From: Treponema sp. UBA2869
GTDB lineage: Bacteria > Spirochaetota > Spirochaetia > Treponematales > Treponemataceae
Assembly (NCBI GenBank): GCA_002350445.1
Contig: DEEV01000069.1
Location: 5,821 to 24,387 of the forward strand
Direction: 5' to 3'
DNA: 18,567 bases
The position numbers were made by a program, and so were the translations under genes. Shown piece by piece: positions 1-7,727 of this stretch. Below the pieces are notes generated by a model, which was given only the letters and a program-made list of their open reading frames with translations, was not told where the DNA came from and searched no databases. Positions within the stretch are counted from its first letter, which is position 1, and the number at the start of each line of letters is the position of its first letter.

Positions 1-780
1 GCGCTTGAAAATCTTATTGCAAAGCAAAAATCTTTTATGAACGCCGAGGCTATAAAGCATCAGGGAGATTTAATTCTTTCGTTTGCGCACCTTATAAAAA
101 CCGGCGAAAATTATCTTGAATGTGATGATTACGAAAACGGAAAATCCATTAAAATAAGAATTGATTCAAAAAAATCTGCTCAGGAAAATGCGCAGGAATA
201 TTATAAAAATTACAAAAAGGCTGTTTCTGGGGCGCAGGAACTTGAGCACGATATTGAAATTGCCCGCCGCCAGATTGAAAAACTGAACAAGCTTTATGAA
301 GACATTAAAAAGGAAGCTAATCCTGTTAAAATAGAACAAATGCTGCGGCGTGATTCGGCTCCGGCACAACAAAAAAAGAAAAATCACCCCGGGCTGGATT
401 ACACTGTGAACGGCTGGTACATTCTTGTTGGCCGCGACGCAAACGAAAACGACGAACTTTTGCGGCACCACGTACGGGGCGAAGACCTATGGCTGCATGT
501 TCGTGATTTTCCGGGCGGCTACGTTTTTATAAAAGCACGAAAAGGCAAAACTGTTCCGCTTGACATACTGCTTGACGCAGCTAATCTTGCCGTATATTAT
601 TCAAAAGCAAGAAATGCGGGAAAAACCGACTTATATTATACGCATGTAAAATATTTAAGGCGTGCAAAAAACGGTCCTAAAGGGCTTGTTCTTCCAACTC
701 AGGAAAAGAACCTTTGTATAACACCAGACAAGGAACGGCTTTTAAGGCTTGATTCTTTGCATGAGGAAGCTGAGCTATGA
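1..780 (+). CDS. NFACT family protein, 3' part (Rqc2/RqcH-like)
   Basis: The reading frame is already open at base 1, twelve codons before the first in-window ATG at 37, so this is the C-terminal 259 residues of a longer gene. Counting from that ATG, residues about 40-100 are charged and helical, consistent with the family's coiled-coil arms. Residues about 120-235 match the NFACT-R RNA-binding domain (DUF814): a GRDANENDELLRHH stretch, then DLWLHVRDFPGG, then a YTHVKYLRRAKNGPKGLV stretch. Family members (Rqc2, RqcH, FbpA) bind the 50S subunit carrying a stalled nascent chain and, in bacteria, direct C-terminal alanine tailing. The NFACT-N domain that would show the catalytic residues lies outside the window, so activity cannot be judged. 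The protein ends soon after NFACT-R, so no NFACT-C domain is visible. The stop overlaps the next start as ATGA. Confidence 0.88.
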   Translation, partial: ALENLIAKQKSFMNAEAIKHQGDLILSFAHLIKTGENYLECDDYENGKSIKIRIDSKKSAQENAQEYYKNYKKAVSGAQELEHDIEIARRQIEKLNKLYEDIKKEANPVKIEQMLRRDSAPAQQKKKNHPGLDYTVNGWYILVGRDANENDELLRHHVRGEDLWLHVRDFPGGYVFIKARKGKTVPLDILLDAANLAVYYSKARNAGKTDLYYTHVKYLRRAKNGPKGLVLPTQEKNLCITPDKERLLRLDSLHEEAEL

Positions 781-1697
781 AAAAAATGTCAAAAAATGAT
801 AAACGCGCAGAAAAATACGGCTTTAAGCCTATAAAAGAATTTTCTCCTGTTTCTCCGTATTTTAATCTGCTTTTGCGTCCGCGCACAATGGCTAGTGCCT
901 GGAAATTTATTGTTACAATCATTAAGGATTTTTTTCTTTTACAGGACATTCAAAAATTTCATCTTACTCACAGACCTGTAATTTACGTTGACACCGACAT
1001 AGATGACAAGATTCCTTTTGTTCCGCACCGAGTAAAGGCTTACCTTGGCTTTATTCCATTTTTTGTAAGACCGCTTGGCATGATGATTAAGCGTCTTGGC
1101 TATAAAAAAGCTTCAACTTACATAAACTACTTTCTGGAATTTATTTCGTATGAATATAAAAACGCGGCTTCAATTTACCGTTTTTGCATGAGCACTACTC
1201 ACCGCCCGGACTACAACGAAATGCCTGAATTTAAAACTATTCATATTTTTGACCCTCACCTGCTTTGCGTTCCAAGTCTTCACGTTACAATTGCAGCCGG
1301 AACCTGGGCGTGGTACCGCCAGTGCTTTGCGCTTGGAGTTCTTCCGCAGGACGAAGCCATGTTCCGTCTTTCTGAATTTAAGGATAACGCAATTGCAATT
1401 ATTGAAAGCGTTCTTTTTGTAAAGCAGCACAGCGTAAACTGCATTCCGCTTGCAATGTATATGCTAAGCGCAACTATGGGAAAATCGTTCTTTTCCATTG
1501 ATGATGCAATGCGCTGTATGGATCAGATTTTTGCCAGCGCGCCGGAAATTGACGCTTCACTTAAAAAAGAAATCTCTGACTACTTTAAGTTTATGTACGA
1601 ACGCGCCATCCTTGAAAAATATTACACAAAAAACTGGCAGGACTGCATCAAACACTGGCTCATCGAACACGCTAAAGAAACAAATCAAAAAATCTGA
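777..1697 (+). CDS. Uncharacterised protein with a degenerate PAP2-like motif pair
   Basis: This is a 306-aa protein with no confident family. It starts at the ATG of an ATGA overlap with the NFACT gene, with GAGGAAG at 763-769 as ribosome binding site, so the two are probably co-transcribed and translationally coupled. Residues 76-90 (DDKIPFVPHRVKAYL) and 159-170 (DPHLLCVPSLHV) resemble segments of the PAP2 phosphatase superfamily, whose second motif is PSxH. A possible third motif, around SVLFVKQHSVNC (211-222), keeps the nucleophile-like His218, but has Val where Arg is expected and Cys222 where the relay Asp is expected. Hydrophobic stretches (45-55, 90-102, 222-232) are short, so membrane insertion is uncertain. 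If the PAP2 reading is right, the protein may be catalytically weakened or repurposed. This is inference from motif shape; it may be an unrelated treponemal protein. Confidence 0.75.
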   Translation: MKKMSKNDKRAEKYGFKPIKEFSPVSPYFNLLLRPRTMASAWKFIVTIIKDFFLLQDIQKFHLTHRPVIYVDTDIDDKIPFVPHRVKAYLGFIPFFVRPLGMMIKRLGYKKASTYINYFLEFISYEYKNAASIYRFCMSTTHRPDYNEMPEFKTIHIFDPHLLCVPSLHVTIAAGTWAWYRQCFALGVLPQDEAMFRLSEFKDNAIAIIESVLFVKQHSVNCIPLAMYMLSATMGKSFFSIDDAMRCMDQIFASAPEIDASLKKEISDYFKFMYERAILEKYYTKNWQDCIKHWLIEHAKETNQKI

Positions 1698-1725
1698 TTT
1701 TCTTCTATATTCTGCAACTTTATTA

Positions 1726-1754
1726 ATGACGAATTCTCTATTTTAGTGTATAAT
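1726..1754 (+). promoter_or_regulatory. Sigma70-like promoter of the HAD phosphatase gene
   Basis: A -35-like ATGACG (1726-1731) is followed by a 17-nt spacer and a perfect -10 TATAAT (1749-1754). Transcription would begin near 1760-1762, exactly at the GTG codon at 1761. This suggests a leaderless message for the HAD gene and argues against the upstream GTG at 1746, which overlaps the -10 region. Confidence 0.6.
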
Positions 1755-2456
1755 TATTTCGTGTATATCCAAAATCTTGGCGAAATAAAAGCTGTTGCAT
1801 TTGATATTGACGGAACTCTCTACAGAACCTGGAAACTGAATGTCCGCATTGCAGGGCATTTTTTACCAAACTCAGTTCTTTTTATGCATTATGGTCTTGT
1901 CCGAAAAACAATGCACACGGATACAGCTTACGAAGATTTTTCGCAGAGCCAGGCAGAGCTTGTTGCAAAGCGTACTGGCGAAGAGCCTGATATTGTAAAA
2001 CAAAAGCTCGAAAAAATTGTCTATAAAGATTTGGAAAAATTCTTTCCTAAAATTAAGCCTTGCAAAGGTGTTATCCAGCTTATAAAAGATTTAAAGGCCG
2101 CAGGTTTTAAAGTTGCAGCACTATCTGATTTTCCTCCGGAACAAAAAGGAAACATCTGGGGACTTAGAGATGTTTTTGATGTTTCGCTTGGAACTGAAGA
2201 AATAGGTGCTTTAAAGCCGTCGCCAATTTCCTTTTTAAAGCTTGCAGATGCACTTGAAATTCCTGCAGAACAGGTTCTTTTTGTTGGCAACAGCCACAAA
2301 TACGATGTAAAGGGCGCAAAAGCCGCAGGCATGAAGGCCGCATGGTTTAGTCCAAGAATCAAAACCTTACTTGGAAGAAAATCAAAACTGGCCGAAATTA
2401 CGTTCAGAAACTACAGGCAGCTTAGAAAAATACTGCTTCCAGATACAATAAAATAA
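1746..2456 (+). CDS. HAD-family hydrolase (HAD-IA, phosphoglycolate phosphatase-like)
   Basis: A haloacid-dehalogenase phosphatase with all four motifs. Numbering is from GTG 1746: motif I DIDGT at 20-24 (nucleophile Asp20, acid/base Asp22), motif II Ser127 in AALSD, motif III Lys157 in ALKPSP, and motif IV GNSHKYDVKGA at 181-191. A helical cap lies between motifs I and II, as in subclass I enzymes acting on small phosphate esters. The substrate cannot be told from sequence. Two GTG starts are possible, at 1746 (236 aa) and 1761 (231 aa). Neither has a Shine-Dalgarno sequence. The promoter TATAAT at 1749-1754 puts the transcription start at about 1761, so I prefer 1761 and a leaderless transcript; the longer frame is listed as the outer limit. 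SpiroCoCo starts 27 nt downstream, probably in the same transcript. Confidence 0.9.
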   Translation: MYNYFVYIQNLGEIKAVAFDIDGTLYRTWKLNVRIAGHFLPNSVLFMHYGLVRKTMHTDTAYEDFSQSQAELVAKRTGEEPDIVKQKLEKIVYKDLEKFFPKIKPCKGVIQLIKDLKAAGFKVAALSDFPPEQKGNIWGLRDVFDVSLGTEEIGALKPSPISFLKLADALEIPAEQVLFVGNSHKYDVKGAKAAGMKAAWFSPRIKTLLGRKSKLAEITFRNYRQLRKILLPDTIK

Positions 2457-2483
2457 GAATAATTAATGGGTGGGGATTAAAAA

Positions 2484-5400
2484 ATGAATATCGTCATAGC
2501 TATTCTGATTTCTGTTATTATTTCTACAGCAATTGCATACTATTTATACAGCGCACAAAAAAACAACAGCGGAATGGAAAAAGTTCGTCATTATGCGGAC
2601 AACCGCGAAGCAAAACTTCAGGAACTTTACAAGGCAGTAGAAGACAGATTTAATCGCCTTGTATCTGAATTTAACGAACAGCAGACCAGAGCAAACACCG
2701 CAATTAAACTGCTTACAAAGCAGAATGATGATTTTAAGGAAAAGATTCAGACCTTTAATCAGCACTTCAGCGCAATTCAAAATATTCAGGATAAGATTGA
2801 CCGCTATTCAAATTCTCTTGAAGATTTAAACGAAATGACAAAGCAGGTCGAAGAAAATCTTAAACGCATTTCTAAAGAAAGCGTGCTTGTTGATGAACTT
2901 ACTTCAAAACTTGATAAACAGCAGCAAAACGTAAGCTCTCTGGAGAAACGAATCCCTGAAATTTCAAAAGGTTTTTCTACCCACAACGCAGAGCAGCTTA
3001 AGGCAATCGGCACAAAACTTCTTGAACAATACGAAACCTACGCAAAGGATGTTTCTTCAGAAATTAAACAGGCTCAGCGCGAAACAGAAGCCGCTCTTTC
3101 TACAATTAAACAGAGCATTCAGACCGTTTACGACGAAGCATCAGAACGTGCAGACAAACTTGAAAATACCGCTTTTGAACATTTAAGCCAGCAGGCTCAG
3201 GCTCGTTCAGACGAATATTTAAAGCAGCTAAAAGCACAGACAACAAATCTTCAGAATGAACTTGTTACAAAATACAAGGAACAGGAATCAAAGCTTATTT
3301 CTGAAATGCAGAATAGAATCGAAACTATTAACACAACTTTCAACGAAAAAGTTTCTGCTGTTTCGGCAACATTCGTAGACAAAGTTCAGAAAATGCAGGA
3401 ATCTTACAATTTACAGCTTGAATCAATTGGAACTAAGAACGACGGCATAATTGCAAAAATTTCTGCAAAATTCGAAGAAGACAACGCAAAGATTTCTCAG
3501 AAATACTCAGATCAGATTACAGCCATTCAGAACAAAAACACAGACAATTACACCGGTCTTGAACAGCGTTTTGAAGCTGACTTTAAGAAATTTACAGAAA
3601 CTTACAACAACGCCTTCAATACTGCGACAGCAACAAACAACAAAAAAATCAATGAATTTAATCAGAAATTTGTGGAAGAACACAAGGAGCTTCTTGCAAA
3701 CTATAACGGCATAATTGAAGGCCTTAAAACAGAAAACGAAACAAAAATTGCAGAACTTAAACAGTTCTTTGAAACTGAATACAACAGAGTTTCAGGAAGC
3801 TGCACTACAGGAATTTCCGGTCTTAAAGACGAAAACGAACAGAAAATCAATTCACTTCAGGATTATTTTGAAGCAGAATACCGTAAGCTTTACGAAAACT
3901 ATTCCGGTCAGGTTACTGGAATGGGAACTCAGTTTGCAGCCGAAGTTGAAAAACTTAAGAAAATGGAAGCTGAATACAAAGAACGCATTAACGACCTTAA
4001 AACTCAGCTCGAAGTTATTGCACGCGCAGAAGATTCTGTTGCAAGCATAAAGGCAGATTGCGCGGAAGCAGAGAAAATTGCAAATACTTTGCAGCCTGAA
4101 CTTGAAACAAAAATGAAGGAAGCAAATTCCAGTATAGAAAGCTTCCAGATGGAAACAAAACTTAAACTGGACAATCTTTCAAAGATGATTTCTGACGCTG
4201 TTCAAAAAGCGGTAAGTGCAAGCGAAAGCAAGCATCTTAACATTCTTGAAGAAATTGACAATCAGCTGGCTTCTTACAAAAAAGACATTGAATATAAACT
4301 GTCGCAGATTCAGGTTTCTGAAACAGACATTGACACCCTCGAAAAGAGCCTTAAAGCTGCAATGTCCGAAGTTCAAAACCGCGTTCTTTCAGATTTCGAC
4401 AGCTTTACTTCAAGTCAGAAGCAGAAAAACGAAGAATTCAGCCGCAACATCAAAGAAAATTCAAATGCGCTTGAAGAAAAAATCAACGAAATTAACACAA
4501 GTCTGGATTCGCTTAAAGAAACTGCAACCGGCAACATGACCGCAAAACTTGCAGAATTCGAAGCAACTTTTGACCAGACTCTTTCTACCCGTTCAAATCA
4601 GATTGATACGGAACTTACAGACTGGAAGCAGAATCTGGACACAAAACTTACAAATCTTGCAAATACATACGAAGATTCGCGCAAGGAAATTGAATCTCAT
4701 TACCTTAACGACCTTCAGAGCAATATAGAAAGCCTTCAATCCCGCACGTCAGATCAATTTACTAAGATCTCTGCATCAATTGAACAGACAAAAGAAGAAA
4801 TGCAGGATGCTGTAAATGATGTTCGCGATGTTCTGAGCAAGTTTAAAAACAACACAGATAATTCTATCAGTCAGATTTCTGAACATTCAGAAACTGAATT
4901 ACGCCGCGAAATTGAAAAAAATGCCGCACAGGTTCAGGCTACACTTTCTAAAGTTCAGAACGACCTTATTTCTGACCTTAAGGCATTTGAAGAAACCGTT
5001 CAGGCAAGACAGGAAACAGGAACATCTTCTATTGATGCTGCCCTTTCCGAATTCAACACCTGGAAACAGCAGATTAGAAGCCAGCTGGAAGATTCAAACA
5101 ATCTCTTCCGCGAAGAGCTCGATACATTTAAGACTTCGGCAGGCAACAAAATTGCAGAAGCCGAACAAAATCTTATTCAGAATATGTCTGCCTACGAAGA
5201 AAAGGTTTTGCAGCAGCACAATGCACTTAATTCTCAAATTTCAGACCTTCAGGACAAGACAAAAGCTTCCATAGATTCATATGAAGAAAGAGCTGAACAG
5301 ATTCTGAACAAATTGAATTCTATGTACGAAGAAATGCTTACTGCAACAGAACAGCGCGTAAGAAAGCAGAACGAAGATGCTTCGGTTAAGATTGAAGCCC

Positions 5401-6419
5401 TTAAAAAGGACATTCAGGATGCAGAGGCTCAGACAAAAATGAATCAGTCTAATATGATTCTTAAAATGCAGGACGACGCAAATATTATTCAGCAGTCAAT
5501 TGGAGAAATTCAGAAGGAACTGCAGAACGTAAAGGCAAATATTCAGATTTACGACAAGGCAGAACAGATGAAGCGCCAGCTTGACGAACAGATTATTGAG
5601 CTTACAAATTCATTTGGCAAAATTGATGATTATGCAAGCACGGCAGACAAACTTACAGAACGCTATAATTCAATTGTAAAACTTAACAATGAAATTTCTG
5701 AACAGATCAGCAATTTTGAATCTCAGAAAAACCGAATTACAACCCTTGAGCAGGGCTTTAATAAAATGATTGCGCTTTCGAATACAATTGATGAGCGCAT
5801 TGGAATGCTGAATGTTACAAAAGATGATTTGAATACTGTAGAAGTTGCAATCAGAAATTACACCGACAAGCTTGGTTATGTTTCAAGCCAGTACGAACGT
5901 CTGGAAAAGAAAGACGAAATTTTAAACCGCGTTGCAACCGACGTTGACAATTCGTTTGAAAAGCTTAAGGACCTTGAACAGCGTCTTGCAAACTGCAACC
6001 GTCAGACTGCTTCGCTGCCACAGGAAATTAAAGAAGTTCAGACAAATGTTGACCGCATTCTGCAGAACGGACCAAAAATTACAGACGCCATTGCAAGGCT
6101 CGAAACTTTGGATTCGCTTGTTTCTGATACAGACAAACGAATTGATGCACTTAAATCTGTAAATACAGGTCTTATGAAGACTCAGGCAAACCTTGAAGAA
6201 ATGAACCGCGGAATTGACAGTAAATTTAAGGCTTTGAATCAGATTACAAAAAATGATTTGAAGAGTCAGGAACCTGCAAAACAGCGTTCATTGAATCCGC
6301 AGACAAGCGAAACTGTTCGCCAGCTTAAACGACAGGGCTGGGCTGTTCCGGAAATTGCTGCAAAGCTGAACCTTTCAGAAATTGAAGTTGACTTAATTTT
6401 GCAGCTGCCGGAAGAATAG
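2484..6419 (+). CDS. Giant membrane-anchored coiled-coil protein (SpiroCoCo family)
   Basis: A 1311-aa protein that is almost entirely alpha-helical, rich in Glu, Lys, Gln, Asn and Ser and with almost no proline between the ends. Residues 3-22 form one hydrophobic segment with no cleavage site, so it should be N-terminally anchored; orientation is unknown. The rest is coiled coil, including a regular block of eight 33-residue repeats (residues 230-492). The last 37 residues (about 1275-1311) form a compact motif with GWAVPEIAAKLNLSEIEVDLIL, like the helix-turn-helix-shaped tail in DUF6115-type proteins. The start has a strong GGGTGGGG at 2468-2475, 8 nt upstream. The architecture matches the spirochaete-specific SpiroCoCo family, for which I know no established function; a scaffold or cytoskeletal role is inference. 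The gene converges on ispF with only 7 nt between the stops. Confidence 0.88.
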   Translation: MNIVIAILISVIISTAIAYYLYSAQKNNSGMEKVRHYADNREAKLQELYKAVEDRFNRLVSEFNEQQTRANTAIKLLTKQNDDFKEKIQTFNQHFSAIQNIQDKIDRYSNSLEDLNEMTKQVEENLKRISKESVLVDELTSKLDKQQQNVSSLEKRIPEISKGFSTHNAEQLKAIGTKLLEQYETYAKDVSSEIKQAQRETEAALSTIKQSIQTVYDEASERADKLENTAFEHLSQQAQARSDEYLKQLKAQTTNLQNELVTKYKEQESKLISEMQNRIETINTTFNEKVSAVSATFVDKVQKMQESYNLQLESIGTKNDGIIAKISAKFEEDNAKISQKYSDQITAIQNKNTDNYTGLEQRFEADFKKFTETYNNAFNTATATNNKKINEFNQKFVEEHKELLANYNGIIEGLKTENETKIAELKQFFETEYNRVSGSCTTGISGLKDENEQKINSLQDYFEAEYRKLYENYSGQVTGMGTQFAAEVEKLKKMEAEYKERINDLKTQLEVIARAEDSVASIKADCAEAEKIANTLQPELETKMKEANSSIESFQMETKLKLDNLSKMISDAVQKAVSASESKHLNILEEIDNQLASYKKDIEYKLSQIQVSETDIDTLEKSLKAAMSEVQNRVLSDFDSFTSSQKQKNEEFSRNIKENSNALEEKINEINTSLDSLKETATGNMTAKLAEFEATFDQTLSTRSNQIDTELTDWKQNLDTKLTNLANTYEDSRKEIESHYLNDLQSNIESLQSRTSDQFTKISASIEQTKEEMQDAVNDVRDVLSKFKNNTDNSISQISEHSETELRREIEKNAAQVQATLSKVQNDLISDLKAFEETVQARQETGTSSIDAALSEFNTWKQQIRSQLEDSNNLFREELDTFKTSAGNKIAEAEQNLIQNMSAYEEKVLQQHNALNSQISDLQDKTKASIDSYEERAEQILNKLNSMYEEMLTATEQRVRKQNEDASVKIEALKKDIQDAEAQTKMNQSNMILKMQDDANIIQQSIGEIQKELQNVKANIQIYDKAEQMKRQLDEQIIELTNSFGKIDDYASTADKLTERYNSIVKLNNEISEQISNFESQKNRITTLEQGFNKMIALSNTIDERIGMLNVTKDDLNTVEVAIRNYTDKLGYVSSQYERLEKKDEILNRVATDVDNSFEKLKDLEQRLANCNRQTASLPQEIKEVQTNVDRILQNGPKITDAIARLETLDSLVSDTDKRIDALKSVNTGLMKTQANLEEMNRGIDSKFKALNQITKNDLKSQEPAKQRSLNPQTSETVRQLKRQGWAVPEIAAKLNLSEIEVDLILQLPEE
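3171..3959 (+). repeat. Eight tandem 33-residue (3 x 11) coding repeats in the SpiroCoCo protein
   Basis: Units begin at residues 230, 263, 296, 329, 362, 395, 428 and 461, with no insertion or deletion between them. Position 2 of every unit is aromatic (Phe, or Tyr once). Each unit divides into three 11-residue blocks with hydrophobic residues mostly at positions 2, 6 and 9. Position 2 of the second block is Tyr in five of the eight units. Example unit starts are KFEED, RFEAD, KFVEE, FFETE and YFEAE. The register slips by one residue after the last unit. The DNA copies are diverged, so this is an old or selected periodicity and not a recent DNA duplication. Confidence 0.88.
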
Positions 6420-6426
6420 GATAAAA

Positions 6427-6900
6427 CTATTTTGAAAGCAGACAGGTAACATAAGCTTCTACAGCTTCACTTGTACCAACCGGCGGAAGTTTTTCGCCGG
6501 TTTTTGCTTTAACAAAAATCTGGTCTGTCTGTACACCTAATATTTTTGCAAGATTTTCTATAACCCTTATGCGGCTTGGATTAAACTTTGGTTTTTCAAG
6601 CTTTACTACGCAGTCAATATTTTCAATTTTCCAGCCAGCGGCATAAACTTTATTTACAACCTCTTTTAAAAGCATTGCAGAATCGGAGTCTTTCCATTTT
6701 GGATCTGTATCCGGGAAAAATGAACCTACATCGCCAAGCGCAGAAGCGCCTAAGAGCGCATCAATAATTGCATGAATAAGAACATCACCGTCGGAATGGC
6801 CGTCTTCGCCTTTTTCAAAAGCAAATTCAATTCCGCCTATTATAAGACGTCTGTTTTCTACAAGACGGTGCAAATCATAACCAAGACCAACTCTAATCAT
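6427..6900 (-). CDS. ispF: 2-C-methyl-D-erythritol 2,4-cyclodiphosphate synthase
   Basis: IspF converts CDP-methylerythritol 2-phosphate to methylerythritol cyclodiphosphate with loss of CMP, in the non-mevalonate isoprenoid pathway. The length (157 aa) is normal. The zinc ligands are visible as Asp9 and His11 in GYDLHRL and His43 in the HSDGDVLIHAIIDALLG region. The FFPDTDPKWKDSDS segment (61-74) and the C-terminal KAKTGEKLPPVGTSEAVEA region, which carries nucleotide and substrate contacts in the family, are intact. The ATG is preceded by AGGGGGA at 6904-6910, a good Shine-Dalgarno sequence. It is the last gene of a carD-ispD-ispF unit, 38 nt after ispD. It acts in the cytoplasm as a trimer in the known family. 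No terminator is seen before the convergent SpiroCoCo stop. Confidence 0.97.
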   Translation of the reverse strand: MIRVGLGYDLHRLVENRRLIIGGIEFAFEKGEDGHSDGDVLIHAIIDALLGASALGDVGSFFPDTDPKWKDSDSAMLLKEVVNKVYAAGWKIENIDCVVKLEKPKFNPSRIRVIENLAKILGVQTDQIFVKAKTGEKLPPVGTSEAVEAYVTCLLSK

Positions 6901-6938
6901 TGTTCCCCCTTATAAACTCCGCGTCAGTGGACACTGCA

Positions 6939-7727
6939 TTACTTACACGCTTCAAAAGCTGTTTGTTTTATTTTATCCAAATCTGAAGGATAGGTAATTT
7001 TAATATTTCTGTCAGAACCTTCAACAACTTTAACGCGTCCGCAATATTTTCCCCAGATTTCCGTATCGTCTGTATATTCTGTTTTATCCAGAGCAGCCTT
7101 TTTGTGCGCATCAAGAATTTTCTTAAAATCAAAACCTTGCGGAGTCTGAACCGCGCAAAGAGAACTTCTTACCAGATGACGAACTATAAAACCGTCTGAA
7201 TCAATTTCTTTTTGAGTATCAACCGGCGTAAGGCCAGGAACGGCAACGCCATACTCAAGGATTGCCGAAACAACGTTTTTTATTACAGTTTCCGTTACAA
7301 AAGGTCGCGCACCGTCGTGAATAAGAACAAAGTCTGCATTACAGCCGGTTTGCTCAACATTTAAAAGCGCCTTGTAAACCGATTCCTGCCGGGACTTTCC
7401 GCCCTCTGCAAAATTTATATTGATTTTTGATTCTTCAAGCATAGACTTGAGCTCAGAATCGCAGAAAAGCGCCTCTTCAGCTTCCTTTTGATTTTTTCCT
7501 TCAGGATAAGTAACCGTAAAATTTACAAGACTATAAAACGGAACAAGTGCATTTAAAAAAGTTTTAGCACAGCGGGAAAGCACTGTGCCATTTTCTAGCG
7601 GTAAATATTCTTTTTTTATACCGCCGCCAATTCTTGTAGAAGAACCTGCGGCAGTAATAACAACTGAAACTTTAGAAAGCGTCGTCTTCAAAATCGTCCG
7701 AATCCATTCCTTCGTCAGAAGAATCAT
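6939..7727 (-). CDS. ispD: 2-C-methyl-D-erythritol 4-phosphate cytidylyltransferase
   Basis: IspD transfers CMP from CTP to methylerythritol 4-phosphate, the step two before IspF. Family motifs are present in order: AAGSSTRIGGGIKKEYL (26-42, the CTP-binding loop), GGKSRQESV (109-117), HDGARPF (137-143), VQTPQGF (193-199), YTDDTEIW (218-225) and NIKITYPSDL (241-250). The outer ATG at 7727 gives 262 aa and overlaps the carD end by 56 nt, adding about 18 residues before the conserved SVVITAAG strand. A TTG at 7691-7689 would give 250 aa with a 20-nt overlap, closer to the usual family length. GAAGGA lies upstream of the TTG, but at a long spacing. I list the outer start without being sure of it. 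It is co-transcribed with carD and ispF. Confidence 0.95.
   Translation of the reverse strand: MILLTKEWIRTILKTTLSKVSVVITAAGSSTRIGGGIKKEYLPLENGTVLSRCAKTFLNALVPFYSLVNFTVTYPEGKNQKEAEEALFCDSELKSMLEESKININFAEGGKSRQESVYKALLNVEQTGCNADFVLIHDGARPFVTETVIKNVVSAILEYGVAVPGLTPVDTQKEIDSDGFIVRHLVRSSLCAVQTPQGFDFKKILDAHKKAALDKTEYTDDTEIWGKYCGRVKVVEGSDRNIKITYPSDLDKIKQTAFEACK

Noticed and set aside
1682..1701. AAATCA/TGATTT hairpin at the end of the 306-aa gene as a terminator
   Set aside because: Six mostly A-T pairs, including the stop codon, and no proper T-run after it.
4912..5274. Open frame of 120 codons on the plus strand within the SpiroCoCo gene
   Set aside because: It is an out-of-frame shadow: a Lys/Arg/Leu/Phe-rich product with no ribosome binding site. 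The same holds for the other alternate frames in this gene.
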